DNA of 64,000 bases from Nocardioides sp. TRM66260-LWL (GCF_020075545.1 NZ_JAIQZK010000004.1:1-64000); one strand, 5' to 3'; positions 48,749-58,581 are shown, counted from the first letter of the stretch. The notes: generated by a model from the sequence alone, not told the origin. Numbers and translations: made by a program.

Positions 48749-49114
48749 TCAGTCGAGCTCGGCGGCCGGCGTCGCGAAGCCGTCCCAGCCCTCCGCGAGC
48801 CCGAGCACCTCGCACGGCTCGACGAGCGCCGGCGGCGCACCGACGACCCGCGACAGCGCGGTGCCCGCGCCACCGACCTCCAGCGCCTCCTGGTGACGCT
48901 GCCGGCTCGCCTCGTCGGCGAAGAGCAGCACGCACTCGAACCACGCCCCGCGCACGGCGCGCCACTGCGCGAACCGCAGGCCGGCCTGCCCGGTGTGGCG
49001 GTCGTGCTCGGGTCCGGCCACATGGGTGGCGAGCTCGTCGACGACGTCGTCGGCGGTGTCGACCAGCGACCAGCGGACGGTGAGCCCGAGCAGCGGCCGG
49101 ACGGACCGGCTCAC
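48749..49114 (-). CDS. Hypothetical protein downstream of pepA
   Basis: A 121-residue protein starting at GTG 49114 in GTGA overlap with the aminopeptidase stop. It reads [20 protein letters not shown], then [20 protein letters not shown] and [14 protein letters not shown]. The pattern suggests a dimeric alpha/beta-barrel-like small protein, but no family was recognised. Its coupling to pepA is the only functional clue. Confidence 0.7.
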   Translation of the reverse strand: MSRSVRPLLGLTVRWSLVDTADDVVDELATHVAGPEHDRHTGQAGLRFAQWRAVRGAWFECVLLFADEASRQRHQEALEVGGAGTALSRVVGAPPALVEPCEVLGLAEGWDGFATPAAELD

Positions 49115-50826
49115 CGCGCGCCGACGCCCGCGAGCGGGTCGGCCGAGCCCAGCCAGGAGAGCAGGAGGCGGGCGCCGAAGCCCGACGGCCCGGCGCTCCA
49201 CTCGTAGGACTCCGACGGGGAGTCGCCGACCGAGGCGAGGTCGAGGTGCGCCCACGGCAGTCCGCCGGTGAAGTGCTGGAGGAACAGCGCCGCAGTGATC
49301 GCACCGGGACCGCCGGCCGCGTTGTCGGCGTCGGCCACCGGCGAGGCCAGGCGGTCCTCGTAGGCCGACAGCAGCGGCAGCCGCCACAGCGGCTCGCCGG
49401 CCGACTCGCCGGAGGCGCGCAGGGCGTCGGCCAGGGCGTCGTCGGAGGCGAAGAGCCCGCCGGTGCGCTGGCCCAGCGCGACCTTGACCGCGCCGGTGAG
49501 GGTGGCGACGTCGACGAGCGCGGCGGGGCCGATCTCGGCGACGGCGTAGGCGAGCCCGTCGGCCAGCACCAGCCGGCCCTCGGCGTCGGTGTTCGTGACC
49601 TCGCTGGTGCGCCCGCCGTAGTGCCGGACGACGTCGCCGGGGCGCATCGAGGAGCCCGACACGGCGTTCTCGGCGCAGCACAGCAGGCCCACGACGCGCA
49701 CCGGGCACCCGACGTCGCGCAGCGCGGCCATGGTGGCCAGCACGACGCCAGCACCCGACATGTCGCGCTTCATCGTGGCCATGGCCTCGGCCGGCTTGAT
49801 CGACAGGCCGCCGGAGTCGAAGGTGATGCCCTTGCCGACCAGGACGACCGTGGGGGCGGACGCCGCCGCACGGCGTCCGCGTCGGCCGGAGGCCTCGGGG
49901 GTGTAGTCGAGACGGATCAGCCGCGGCGGCGTGGCGGAGCCCTGGCCGACGCCGAGGAGGCCGCCGAAGCCCTCGGCGGCCAGCTGCTGCTCGTCCCACA
50001 CGCGGTGCTCGAGGCCGACCTCGTCGGCCAGCGCGATCGCCTGCTCGGCCAGCCAGGCCGGGCTCTTGAGGTTCGAGGGGACGGTGGCGAGCATCCGCGC
50101 CCGCCATCCGGCGGCGCCGATCGCGACGGCCCGGGCCAGCGCGGGGGCGCGCTCGGGGCCGCAGCCGGCGAGCACGACCTCGGCGGCCGGTCGCGCGGCC
50201 GGGCCCGAGGAGCGCCAGTGGAAGCCGTACGACCCGAGCACGACGCCGACGGCGAACGCCTCGAGCCCGGCGTCGTCGGCGAGGGCGGCGATCGAGGTGG
50301 CGACGCGTCGACCCGGCACCTCCTCGGCCGGGGCCTCGCCCGGCGCCGAGACCGAGCGACGCGCCACGGCGCGGGCCAGGGTGGCTCCGGCACGGCGCAG
50401 GGACGTGGGCGAGACGTCGCCGACGCCCAGGAGCAGGACCTGCCGCAGCCCGGGGGCCGCGGTCGTGCCCTCGAGCACGGGCACGCGGACGACCTCGCCG
50501 ACGCGTCCGGTGTGCCGCTCGAGCTCGAGCAGCGCCAGCAGGTCGAGGTCGAGCAGCTCGGCCAGCTCGGCGGCGCCCGGACCGAGCAGCGGTCCGGTCG
50601 CGGTGGTGGCGTCGCCCGTGGCGGGCGCGGCAGGGTCGGCGTGACCGGCGGGCTCGGAGGCCCCGACGGCGTCAGCGCCGGCGTCGGGACGATCCGGCGC
50701 GAGCACCGGGACGACGACGACGTCGACCCCCTCGATCGCCGACACGGCGTCCTCGCTGAGGAGCAGTGCGGGCGGCGAGACCTGCGTGGGCAGGTCCGGG
50801 CGGGGGGTCGACGTCGTCGTCACCAT
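49111..50826 (-). CDS. pepA: Leucyl aminopeptidase, M17 family
   Basis: A 571-residue cytosolic aminopeptidase. The C-terminal catalytic domain has VLVGKGITFDSGGLSIKPAE (metal Lys/Asp), MKRDMSGAGVVLATMAALRD and the M17 signature NTDAEGRLVLADGLAYA; GDVVRHYGGRTSEVTNTDAE is continuous with it. The N-terminal macro-like domain covers about 1-230 with a variable Ala/Gly/Pro insert. ATG 50826 (or GTG 50823) precedes VTTTSTPRPD. It hydrolyses N-terminal residues using two metal ions. Confidence 0.92.
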   Translation of the reverse strand: MVTTTSTPRPDLPTQVSPPALLLSEDAVSAIEGVDVVVVPVLAPDRPDAGADAVGASEPAGHADPAAPATGDATTATGPLLGPGAAELAELLDLDLLALLELERHTGRVGEVVRVPVLEGTTAAPGLRQVLLLGVGDVSPTSLRRAGATLARAVARRSVSAPGEAPAEEVPGRRVATSIAALADDAGLEAFAVGVVLGSYGFHWRSSGPAARPAAEVVLAGCGPERAPALARAVAIGAAGWRARMLATVPSNLKSPAWLAEQAIALADEVGLEHRVWDEQQLAAEGFGGLLGVGQGSATPPRLIRLDYTPEASGRRGRRAAASAPTVVLVGKGITFDSGGLSIKPAEAMATMKRDMSGAGVVLATMAALRDVGCPVRVVGLLCCAENAVSGSSMRPGDVVRHYGGRTSEVTNTDAEGRLVLADGLAYAVAEIGPAALVDVATLTGAVKVALGQRTGGLFASDDALADALRASGESAGEPLWRLPLLSAYEDRLASPVADADNAAGGPGAITAALFLQHFTGGLPWAHLDLASVGDSPSESYEWSAGPSGFGARLLLSWLGSADPLAGVGAR

Positions 50827-50842
50827 CGAGAGGGGGTCGGCG

Positions 50843-51010
50843 TCAGCCGACGACTGCCTTGAGGGCATCGCCGAGCGCACCGGCCTCCTCGGCGTTGAGC
50901 TCGACCACCAGGCGGCCACCGCCCTCGAGCGGGACGCGCATCACGATGCCGCGGCCCTCCTTGGTGACCTCCAGCGGACCGTCGCCGGTCCGCGGCTTCA
51001 TCGCCGCCAT
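50843..51010 (-). CDS. DUF3117 small conserved protein
   Basis: A 55-residue protein almost defining the DUF3117 family: MAAMKPRTGDGPLEVTKEGR then GIVMRVPLEGGGRLVVELNA and EEAGALGDALKAVVG. AGAGG lies before ATG 51010. The family is highly conserved in actinobacteria; its function is unknown. Confidence 0.9.
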   Translation of the reverse strand: MAAMKPRTGDGPLEVTKEGRGIVMRVPLEGGGRLVVELNAEEAGALGDALKAVVG

Positions 51011-51110
51011 GCGGCACCTCTTCCCCAGTCGTGCGTGCAGTGAGCGCCCATTATCCCCCATCGCCCCGGTGCCCCGGGCCACCGCCCCCCACCCGGAGGG
51101 CGGGGCCGGA

Positions 51111-51524
51111 TCAGACCGTGCCGCGAAGGTAGACCCAGGTGAACAGCACCGTGGCCAGCAGGAGGCCGACGTGGGCCAGCACCGAGAGCCAGGGGCCGCG
51201 CGTCCAGGCGTCGGCGGCGCCGCTGTGCGCGTGGCGTCCCTTGCTCGGGAGCCAGCGCATCAGGACGGCCAGGCCGGCCAGCGAGGCGACCCACCAGCCG
51301 CCGAGGGCGAGGACGCCGGCGCCGGGCCCGCCGAGCAGGGTGTCCGGGCCGGCCAGGAGGAACGCGCTCCACAGCACCGACGCCGCCAGGCCCGCGCCGG
51401 TGTGCAGCGCGAGGAGGCCGGCTCCGACGGTCGGGGTCGCAGCGCGCAGCCGCACGCGCGTCAGCACGACGACGACCAGGCCGAGCCCGGTCAGCGCGCC
51501 GACCACGGCCTCGATCGGGGTCAC
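51111..51524 (-). CDS. Small polytopic membrane protein
   Basis: A 137-residue protein with four membrane segments (VVGALTGLGLVVVVLTRVRL; GLAASVLWSAFLLAG; GGWWVASLAGLAVLMRWL; VLAHVGLLLATVLFTWVYL). GTG 51524 overlaps the DivIVA-domain gene stop. Function unknown. It is the last gene of the dapE-LOG-DivIVA run. Confidence 0.75.
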   Translation of the reverse strand: MTPIEAVVGALTGLGLVVVVLTRVRLRAATPTVGAGLLALHTGAGLAASVLWSAFLLAGPDTLLGGPGAGVLALGGWWVASLAGLAVLMRWLPSKGRHAHSGAADAWTRGPWLSVLAHVGLLLATVLFTWVYLRGTV

Positions 51525-51838
51525 GCCTCCTCCCGGGACTCCTGGCTCCGGGCGTCGCGCTCGGGCTCGGGCTCGGGCTCGGGCTGGAGATCGGGCGCGG
51601 CCTCGCGCTCGGCGGCGAGCCGGTCGAGCAGGGCGTCGACCTCGCTCATCCGGTAGCCGCGGAACGCCAGGGAGAAGCGGACCCCGCGCAGGTCGTCGGC
51701 GCGCAGCGGGCCGTCCGCGGGCAGCAGGGTGTCGGGACGGTCGCCGAGGTCGTCCTCCATCGGCGCGCCGCGGCCCGCGGCGACCGCCGCGACGCCGCCC
51801 ATGACGAGCACCACGAGGATGGCCAGGAACCAGGTCAT
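51521..51838 (-). CDS. DivIVA-domain membrane protein
   Basis: A 105-residue protein with an N-terminal membrane helix (MTWFLAILVVLVMGGVAAVA) and a short DivIVA motif (ADDLRGVRFSLAFRGYRMSE, VDALLDRLAAERE). An acidic tail (EPEPEPERDARSQESREEA) follows. Such proteins are found near LOG genes in actinobacteria; a role at curved or polar membrane is inferred from the motif. ATG 51838 overlaps the LOG stop. Confidence 0.82.
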   Translation of the reverse strand: MTWFLAILVVLVMGGVAAVAAGRGAPMEDDLGDRPDTLLPADGPLRADDLRGVRFSLAFRGYRMSEVDALLDRLAAEREAAPDLQPEPEPEPERDARSQESREEA

Positions 51839-52602
51839 GCGTCCCTCCCGGAACGGTCGCGGGGGACGTCGCGGGAGGCGAGCATCGCGGCGACGGCCTC
51901 CTCGACGTCGTCGGTGACCACCATCATGTCGAGGTCGGCGGCGCTGATCGTGCCGGCCGCCAGCGCGGTGGCGCGCAGCCAGTCGAGCAGCCCGCCCCAG
52001 TACGCGGTGCCGAGCAGGACGATCGGGAACCGCGTCACCTTGCGGGTCTGCACCAGCGTCAGGGCCTCGAAGAGCTCGTCGAGGGTGCCGAGGCCGCCGG
52101 GCAGGACGACGAAGCCGCGGGCGTACTTGACGAACATCGTCTTGCGCGCGAAGAAGTAGCGGAAGTTGATGCCGAGGTCGACCCAGTCGTTCAACCCGGC
52201 CTCGAAGGGGAGCTCGATGCCGAGCCCGACGCTGACGCCGCCGGCCTCGCTGGCCCCGCGGTTCGCGGCCTCCATCGCGCCGGGGCCGCCGCCGGTGATG
52301 ACCGCGAAGCCCTCCTCGGCCAGCCGGCGTCCGAGGGCGACGCCCTGGGCGTAGGCCGGCGCGTCGACGGGGGTGCGCGCGGAGCCGAAGACGCCGATCG
52401 CCTCGCCCAGCTCCGCGAGGGCGCCGAAGCCCTCGACGAACTCCGCCTGGATGCGCATCACGCGCCACAGGTCGGTGTGCGGGTCGAGGCGGCCCTGGTC
52501 GAGGAGGCGCTGGTCGGTCGTCGAGGCGTCCGTCCGGGTGCGCCCGCGGCGCTGCACCAGGGGACCCTCCGCGTGCTGCGCGGGGTCGAGGGGGGCGCTC
52601 AT
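51835..52602 (-). CDS. LOG-family nucleotide phosphoribohydrolase (TIGR00730)
   Basis: A 255-residue protein with the LOG signatures FAVITGGGPGAMEAANRGAS and VVLPGGLGTLDELFEALTLV (PGGxGTxxE), plus ARKTMFVKYARGF. The family cleaves nucleoside 5'-monophosphates, releasing ribose 5-phosphate; plant and mycobacterial members make cytokinins. ATG 52602 overlaps the dapE stop. The N-terminal 55 residues are an extension typical of the longer actinobacterial form. Confidence 0.9.
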   Translation of the reverse strand: MSAPLDPAQHAEGPLVQRRGRTRTDASTTDQRLLDQGRLDPHTDLWRVMRIQAEFVEGFGALAELGEAIGVFGSARTPVDAPAYAQGVALGRRLAEEGFAVITGGGPGAMEAANRGASEAGGVSVGLGIELPFEAGLNDWVDLGINFRYFFARKTMFVKYARGFVVLPGGLGTLDELFEALTLVQTRKVTRFPIVLLGTAYWGGLLDWLRATALAAGTISAADLDMMVVTDDVEEAVAAMLASRDVPRDRSGRDA

Positions 52603-53711
52603 CGGGCCAGCCACTCCCGCAGCACCCGGTGGCAGCGCTCGATCTCCTCGACCGCGACGCGCTCGCCCTGCGTGTGCGCCAGCAGGGGGTCGCCGGGGCC
52701 GTAGTTGACGGCCGGGACGCCGAGCGCGGTGAACCGGGCGACGTCGGTCCAGCCGAACTTGGGCTGCGGCTCGGCCCCGACGGTGGCGACGAAGTCGCGG
52801 GCCGCGGGCCGGTCGAGACCGGGGCGCGCGCCGGGCGCGGAGTCCGTGACCACGACGTCGAGCCCGGCGAAGACCTCGCGGACGTGGGCCAGCGCCTCGG
52901 CCTCGCTGCGGTCGGGGGCGAAGCGGTGGTTGACGGTGACCACGCAGGAGTCGGGGACGACGTTGCCCGCGACGCCGCCGCGGATGCCCACGGCGTTGAG
53001 GCCCTCGTGGTAGCGCAGGCCGTCGACGACCGGCTGACGCGGCACGTAGGCGGCCAGCCGCTGCAGCACCTCGACGGCGGCGTGGATGGCGTTGACGCCG
53101 CGCCAGCTGCGCGCGGAGTGGGCGCGCACGCCCGAGGTCGACACCTCGACCCGCAGCGTCCCCTGGCAGCCGGCCTCGACGCCGGCGTTGCTCGGCTCCA
53201 TCAGGATGGCGAAGTCGGCCTCCAGCAGCTCCGGGTGCTCGCGGCTGAGCCGGTACAGGCCGTTGGACTCGGCGTCGATCTCCTCGGCCTCGTACAGGAC
53301 GAACGTGAGGTCGCGGGTCGGCGTCAGCTCGCCGCGTCCGACCTCGTGGGCGAGCCGCAGGACGACCGCGTCGCCGCCCTTCATGTCGCACGCGCCCAGG
53401 CCGTGGAGGACGCCGTCCTCGAGCCGGGCCGGCAGGTTGTCGTTCGCCGGCACGGTGTCGAGGTGGCCGGCCAGCACGACGCGCTCCTCGCGGCCGAGCG
53501 CCGTGCGCGCGACGATCGTGTGGCCGTGCCGGACGACGTCGAGGTGCGGCAGATCGCGCAGCGCGTGCTCGACGGCGTCGGCGATCACCTGCTCGTGCCG
53601 GCTCTCGGACGGGATGTCGACCAGTCGGCGGGCGATCGTGACGACGTCGGCGCCGAGGTCGAGGACCGCCGCGGGGGCGTCGCTGGCGGTCGGATGCACG
53701 GGCTCAGTCAA
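52599..53711 (-). CDS. dapE: Succinyl-diaminopimelate desuccinylase
   Basis: A 370-residue M20 metallohydrolase: VVLAGHLDTVPAND (His-Asp metal ligands), LHGLGACDMKGGDAVVLRLA, VLYEAEEIDAESNGL (catalytic Glu pair) and TDVARFTALGVPAVNYGPGD near the end. It hydrolyses N-succinyl-LL-diaminopimelate in lysine and peptidoglycan synthesis. The TTG at 53711 gives MTEPVHPT; a GTG at 53699 is a plausible alternative. dapD and dapC lie 5-8 kb away, on both strands, so the pathway is dispersed. Confidence 0.92.
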   Translation of the reverse strand: MTEPVHPTASDAPAAVLDLGADVVTIARRLVDIPSESRHEQVIADAVEHALRDLPHLDVVRHGHTIVARTALGREERVVLAGHLDTVPANDNLPARLEDGVLHGLGACDMKGGDAVVLRLAHEVGRGELTPTRDLTFVLYEAEEIDAESNGLYRLSREHPELLEADFAILMEPSNAGVEAGCQGTLRVEVSTSGVRAHSARSWRGVNAIHAAVEVLQRLAAYVPRQPVVDGLRYHEGLNAVGIRGGVAGNVVPDSCVVTVNHRFAPDRSEAEALAHVREVFAGLDVVVTDSAPGARPGLDRPAARDFVATVGAEPQPKFGWTDVARFTALGVPAVNYGPGDPLLAHTQGERVAVEEIERCHRVLREWLAR

Positions 53712-53725
53712 TCAGACCACGGATC

Positions 53726-53760
53726 TAGAACACGTTCTCATCGTGCCGTAGTCTCCGCCC
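53726..53760 (+). promoter_or_regulatory. KstR-like palindrome and leaderless promoter of the F420-type gene
   Basis: TAGAACACGTTCTC (53726-53739) nearly matches the TNNAACNNGTTNNA motif of the steroid regulator KstR; only the last base differs. TAGTCT (53749-53754) is followed by six bases and ATG 53761. The palindrome covers the region just upstream of the -10. Confidence 0.6.
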
Positions 53761-54627
53761 ATGCGCCACGGCATCGTGCTCTTCACCTCCGACCGCGGCA
53801 TCACCCCCGCCGCCGCCGCACGCGCCGCGGAGGAGCGCGGGTTCGCCACCTTCTACGTGCCGGAGCACACCCACATCCCCGTGCGACGCACGGCCGCGCA
53901 CCCCGGCACCGGCGACGAGACGCTGCCCGACGACCGGTACCTGCGGACGCTGGACCCGTGGGTCGCGCTGGCCACCGCCGCGGCGGTGACCACCCGGATC
54001 GGGCTCTCGACCGCCGTGGCGCTCCCGGTGGAGTCCGACCCGATCACCCTGGCCAAGACCATCGCCTCCCTCGACCACCTCTCCGGCGGGCGGGTCGCGC
54101 TCGGCGCGGGGTTCGGCTGGAACACCGACGAGCTCGCCGACCACCACGTGCCCGCCGAGCGCCGCCGCACGGTGCTGCGGGAGTACGTCGAGGCCATGCG
54201 GGCCCTGTGGACCCAGGAGGAGGCCGCCTACGCCGGCGAGTTCGTGTCCTTCGGACCCTCCTGGGCCTACCCGAAGCCCGCCCAGGCGCACATCCCGCTG
54301 ATCATCGGCGCCGGCGGCGGCCCGAAGACCTTCGCCTGGATCGCCCGTCACGCCGACGGCTGGATGACCACCCCCACCCAGCAGGACATCACCGGCAGCA
54401 TCGAGCGGCTCCACGCCGCCTGGCGCGAGCACGGCCGCGAGGGCGTCCCGGACGTCCGCGTGCTCATCACCTTCCGCCCCGACCCCGCCGACCTCCAGCG
54501 CTGGGCCGAGCTCGGCGTCACCGAGCTCATCTGGGGCGTCCCCGACGCCGCCCCCGACGCCGCCGAGGCCCACCTCGACAAGCTCGCCGCCCGCCTCGGC
54601 GTGGCGCCGGCGGCACTGGTGGGATGA
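53761..54627 (+). CDS. LLM-class F420-dependent oxidoreductase
   Basis: A 288-residue luciferase-like TIM-barrel protein, resembling the TIGR03619 group: FATFYVPEHTHIPVRRTAAH, ATAAAVTTRIGLSTAVALPV, LDHLSGGRVALGAGFGWNTD, and GGGPKTFAWIARHADGWMTT. These enzymes use F420 or flavin for hydride transfer; the substrate is not predictable. The promoter carries a KstR-like palindrome, so involvement in sterol or lipid catabolism is possible. The gene is followed by a long array of hairpins. Confidence 0.9.
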   Translation: MRHGIVLFTSDRGITPAAAARAAEERGFATFYVPEHTHIPVRRTAAHPGTGDETLPDDRYLRTLDPWVALATAAAVTTRIGLSTAVALPVESDPITLAKTIASLDHLSGGRVALGAGFGWNTDELADHHVPAERRRTVLREYVEAMRALWTQEEAAYAGEFVSFGPSWAYPKPAQAHIPLIIGAGGGPKTFAWIARHADGWMTTPTQQDITGSIERLHAAWREHGREGVPDVRVLITFRPDPADLQRWAELGVTELIWGVPDAAPDAAEAHLDKLAARLGVAPAALVG

Positions 54628-54632
54628 GGCAT

Positions 54633-54836
54633 CCAGTTTCATCGGCTGACCGATGAAACTGGCGCCTGCACGGTGGAGCTTCATCGGCCAGGTGCCGGTT
54701 CCGTGCGGCACCAGACCGCCCATGGCGACAGGTTCAGCGGCTGACCGCTGAAGGTCCAGCGGTCGGCCGCCGGAACCATCGGTGGGAGTTCACAGCTTCG
54801 AACGCCCACCGACAGGTTCGGCGGCTGGCCGCCGAA
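54633..54836. repeat. Array of six hairpins between convergent genes
   Basis: Inverted repeats: 54633-54645/54650-54662 (perfect 13 bases, loop CTGA), 54691-54697/54706-54712, 54733-54740/54745-54752 (loop CTGA), 54755-54762/54767-54774, 54779-54786/54805-54812 and 54817-54824/54829-54836 (loop CTGG). Several share a CGG-CTGA-CCG core with co-varying flanks. They fill the 236-base gap between the oxidoreductase and ileS, and no gene is seen there. Confidence 0.88.
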
Positions 54837-54863
54837 ACTGTCGTCGGCGCGTCCCCGGGCCCC

Positions 54864-57800
54864 TCAGGCCCGCGCCACGCCCACCGACACCGCCTGGCCG
54901 TCGCCCACCGCCAGGTCGGCGGCGGGGTCCTCGACCACCGTCGACGACGTGGCCAGGGTCTCGGCGGCGATCAGGTCGCGGTGGGCGTCGAGGGCGGCGC
55001 GGACGGCGTCCTCCCCCGGCCGCACACCGAGGGTGAGCGCGATCCGGTCGGAGACCTCGAGGCCGGCGTCCTTGCGCGCCTGCTGCACCGCCCGGACGAC
55101 GTCGCGCGCGAGACCCTCGGCGGCGAGCTCGGGGGTGACGACGCAGTCGAGCACCACGAAGCCGCCGGCCAGCATGCCGATCGCGACCGAGTCGTCCGCG
55201 GATCCGGCCACGGTCTCCAGCGCGTACTCCCCCTCGGCCAGCGCGAGACCGCCGGCGGTGACGACGCCGTCGGCGTCGACCGACCAGTCGCCGGACTTCG
55301 ACGCCCGGATCGCCACCTGGACGTCCTTGCCCAGCCGGGGTCCGGCGGCACGGGCGTTGACGGTGAGCCGCTGGGAGACGCCGTAGGCGCCGGCCTCGGC
55401 GGAGTCGGCCGCCAGCAGCCGCACGGAGCGGACGTTGACCTCCTCGGCCACGATGTCGACCAGGCCGGGCAGGCCCGCGAGCGCGTCCGGGTCGGGCACG
55501 ACGACGGTGAGGGACGACAGCGGCAGCCGGGTGCGCAGCGAGCGAGCCTTGCGCAGGGCCGAGGTCGCCGAGCAGATCTCGCGCACCTGGTCCATGGCCG
55601 CCACCAGCGCGTCGTCGGCCGGCAGGGCCTCGACGGCGGGCCAGTCGGCCAGGTGCACCGAGCGGCCGCCGGTGAGGCCGCGCCAGATCTCCTCGCCGAC
55701 CAGCGGCAGCAGCGGCGCCGCGACCCGGCACACGGTCTCCAGCACCGTGGCGAGGGTGTCGAACGCCGGCCCGGAGACCGCGGCGTCGTCGGACCAGAAC
55801 CGCTCGCGGCTGCGGCGGATGTACCAGTTGGTGAGCACGTCGAGGAAGCCGCGGACAGTCTCGCACGCCTCGGCCACGGCGTAGTCGTCGAGCGCCGCGG
55901 TGACCTCGGCGACCAGGTCGCGGGTCTTGGCCAGCAGGTACCGGTCGAGCACGTGCGGGGAGTCGACGGCGTCCAGCCGCGCGTCGTGGCCCGACGCGTT
56001 GGCGTAGAGCTGCAGGAAGTACCAGCTGTTCCACAGCGGGATGAGCACCTGGCGCACGGAGTCGCGGATGCCCTGCTCGGTGACGATCAGGTTGCCGCCG
56101 CGCAGGATCGGGCTGGACATGAGGAACCAGCGCATCGCGTCGGCGCCGTCGCGGTCGAAGACCTCGCGCACGTCGGGGTAGTTGCGCAGCGACTTGCTCA
56201 TCTTGTTGCCGTCCGAGCCCAGCACGATGCCGTGGCTGACGCAGCTCTGGAACGCCGGCTTGTCGAACAGCGCGGTGGCCAGGATGTGCAGCGTGTAGAA
56301 CCAGCCGCGCGTCTGCCCGATGTACTCGACGATGAAGTCGCCCGGGAAGTGGCCCTTCGCGGCGGCGGTGCCGTCGAACCAGTCGGCGTTCTCGAACGGG
56401 TAGTGCACCTGCGCGTACGACATCGAGCCGGAGTCGAACCACACGTCGAGCACGTCGGCGACGCGGCGCATGGTCGAGCGCTCGCCCTCGGGACGCGGGT
56501 CGTCGGGGTTCGGACGGGTCAGCTCGTCGATCCACGGCCGGTGCAGGTCGCGCTCGCCGTCGGCGTTGCGGGGCAGCCGGCCGAAGTCGCGCTCGAGCTC
56601 CTCGAAGGAGCCGTAGACGTCCAGGCGCGGGTACGCGGGGTCGTCGCTGCGCCACACCGGCACCGGGGAGCCCCAGAACCGGTTGCGGGTGATCGACCAG
56701 TCGCGGGCGTTCTCCAGCCACCGGCCGAACTGGCCGTCCTGGATGTGCTCGGGCACCCAGCGGATCTCGCGGTTGAGCTCGAGCATCCGCTGCTTGATCG
56801 CGGTGACCTCGACGAACCACGACGAGACGCCCTTGTAGATGAGGGGCTCGCGGCAGCGCCAGCAGTGCGGGTAGGAGTGGTCGTAGGTCTCGCGGCGCAG
56901 CAGGATCGTGCCGGGCGTGACGGCGCCAGCCGCCTCGCCGGTCTCGCCGCGGGTGGCGGCCTTGAGGTGCTCGATGACCTGCGGGTTGGCGTCGAAGACC
57001 TGCATGCCGGCGTACTCGGCGACGGGCGCGGTGAACCGGCCGTCCTTGCCGACCGGCATGACCGCCTCGATGCCCTCGCGGTCGGTGACCTCCTTGTCGA
57101 CCTCGCCGAACGCGCCGGCGGTGTGGACGACGCCGGTGCCGTCGGTGGTGGTGACGGCGTCGTCGGCGGCGACGACGCGGAAGGCGTTCGCGTGGCCGGC
57201 GTAGTAGGCGAACGGCGGGGCGTAGGTGCGGCCGAGCAGGTCGGCGCCGCGGTAGCGGCCGAGGACGGCGGGCTCCTCGGCGTCCGGGAAGAGCTCGCGC
57301 TTGTACGCGGGCAGCCGGGCCTCGGCGAGCAGGTAGCGGGCGGTGGCGCCCTCGACGCCCGGCACCGGGCCCTCGACCACGACGTAGTCGATCTCGGAGC
57401 CGACCATCACCGCGAGGTTGCTGGGCAGCGTCCAGGGCGTGGTGGTCCAGATCAGCACGTGGGCGCCGTCGAGCACGGGGTCGTCGCCGCGCTCGTCGAG
57501 GCGGTAGCCGACGGTGACGGCGGGGTCCTGACGCCGCTGGTAGACGTCGTCGTCCATGCGCAGCTCGTGGTTCGACAGCGGCGTCTCGTCGTTCCAGCAG
57601 TAGGGCAGCACGCGGAAGCCCTCGTAGATCAGGCCCTTGTCGTAGAGCGACTTGAACGCCCAGATGACCGACTCCATGTAGTCGGGGTTCATCGTGCGGT
57701 AGTCGTTCTCGAAGTCGACCCAGCGGGCCTGCCGGGTGACGTAGTCGCGCCACTCGCCGGTGTACGTCATGACCGACTCGCGGCAGGCGTCGTTGAACCG

Positions 57801-58181
57801 GTCGATGCCCATCTCGACGATCTCGTCGGTGGTCTTGATGCCGTTGAGCCGCATCGCCTCGAGCTCGGCGGGCAGGCCGTGGGTGTCCCAGCCGAAGCGC
57901 CGCTCGACCCGCTTGCCGCGCATGGTCTGGTAGCGCGGGATGAGGTCCTTGACGTAGCCGGTGAGCAGGTGGCCGTAGTGCGGCAGGCCGTTGGCGAAGG
58001 GCGGTCCGTCGTAGAAGACGAACTCGCCGGAGCCGTCGGGCCCGGCGTCACGCTGGTCGATGGAGGCCTGGAAGGTGCCGTCGGCCGCCCAGTAGGCGAG
58101 CACCCGCTCCTCGATCTCGGGGAAGCGCGGGCTGGCGGGGACGGCGCCGTGGCCGTCGGTGGTCACCTTCGGGTAGGTCAT
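54864..58181 (-). CDS. ileS: Isoleucyl-tRNA synthetase
   Basis: A 1105-residue class Ia synthetase. The HIGH motif reads [15 protein letters not shown] (about residue 55), then [14 protein letters not shown]1 editing region, and the KMSKS motif [12 protein letters not shown] near 605. HYGH and the length above 1,050 fit the eukaryote-like type 2 IleRS, the group that tends to resist mupirocin; that phenotype is inference. The C-terminal anticodon and DUF5915-like regions are present. ATG 58181 has AGGA upstream, sequestered by the T-box. Confidence 0.96.
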   Translation of the reverse strand: MTYPKVTTDGHGAVPASPRFPEIEERVLAYWAADGTFQASIDQRDAGPDGSGEFVFYDGPPFANGLPHYGHLLTGYVKDLIPRYQTMRGKRVERRFGWDTHGLPAELEAMRLNGIKTTDEIVEMGIDRFNDACRESVMTYTGEWRDYVTRQARWVDFENDYRTMNPDYMESVIWAFKSLYDKGLIYEGFRVLPYCWNDETPLSNHELRMDDDVYQRRQDPAVTVGYRLDERGDDPVLDGAHVLIWTTTPWTLPSNLAVMVGSEIDYVVVEGPVPGVEGATARYLLAEARLPAYKRELFPDAEEPAVLGRYRGADLLGRTYAPPFAYYAGHANAFRVVAADDAVTTTDGTGVVHTAGAFGEVDKEVTDREGIEAVMPVGKDGRFTAPVAEYAGMQVFDANPQVIEHLKAATRGETGEAAGAVTPGTILLRRETYDHSYPHCWRCREPLIYKGVSSWFVEVTAIKQRMLELNREIRWVPEHIQDGQFGRWLENARDWSITRNRFWGSPVPVWRSDDPAYPRLDVYGSFEELERDFGRLPRNADGERDLHRPWIDELTRPNPDDPRPEGERSTMRRVADVLDVWFDSGSMSYAQVHYPFENADWFDGTAAAKGHFPGDFIVEYIGQTRGWFYTLHILATALFDKPAFQSCVSHGIVLGSDGNKMSKSLRNYPDVREVFDRDGADAMRWFLMSSPILRGGNLIVTEQGIRDSVRQVLIPLWNSWYFLQLYANASGHDARLDAVDSPHVLDRYLLAKTRDLVAEVTAALDDYAVAEACETVRGFLDVLTNWYIRRSRERFWSDDAAVSGPAFDTLATVLETVCRVAAPLLPLVGEEIWRGLTGGRSVHLADWPAVEALPADDALVAAMDQVREICSATSALRKARSLRTRLPLSSLTVVVPDPDALAGLPGLVDIVAEEVNVRSVRLLAADSAEAGAYGVSQRLTVNARAAGPRLGKDVQVAIRASKSGDWSVDADGVVTAGGLALAEGEYALETVAGSADDSVAIGMLAGGFVVLDCVVTPELAAEGLARDVVRAVQQARKDAGLEVSDRIALTLGVRPGEDAVRAALDAHRDLIAAETLATSSTVVEDPAADLAVGDGQAVSVGVARA

Positions 58182-58189
58182 CGCGGGTC

Positions 58190-58395
58190 CTGATCTGGTC
58201 GTCGACGGGAGTCTGCTCTGACCAGGGACGACCCTCGCGGACCGCGGTACCACCCTGCTTGCCCCGCGCTCGGGGCCGCTTCGTTGACGGCTGTGACGGG
58301 CCGGACCCGTCCGGGTCTACTGGGCGGGCGGACCCGCTGTTCTTCCGGAGGCTCGCCGCTGATGACGGCTCGGACGCCTGTGACGCCAGCGTACG
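58190..58395 (-). ncRNA. Translational T-box riboswitch of ileS
   Basis: The T-box sequence AGGGTGGTACCGCGG lies at 58256-58242 (antisense in the given strand). Upstream in the transcript is an ultrashort stem I: GCCG-TCATCAG-CGGC with an ATC isoleucine specifier at 58363-58361, then GGAAGAAC and AGTAGA as in actinobacterial stem II. Uncharged tRNA-Ile would pair with the T-box and free the ribosome site just before ATG 58181. Exact ends are approximate. Confidence 0.92.
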
Positions 58396-58581
58396 GGCGG
58401 GGCGGCGGCGGGGTCGAATCATCTCGACGCGCCGATCGACGTGCGCGGCGACCTGATCGAGGTCCGCGACGTCGCGGTGCACGTGAGGAGCACGCCCGTC
58501 ACTGCGGCCACGCCGACCTGCTGCGCGAGTGCGTGGACGGGCGCGTCGGCCAGCAGCCGCCGCTCCCTAGAGTGGATGCCC

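Noticed and set aside
54981..58193. A 1070-residue plus-strand open frame opposite ileS
   Set aside because: It is the antisense shadow of ileS in GC-rich DNA, rich in Gly, Val, Arg and His, without any domain. The minus strand encodes an intact synthetase.
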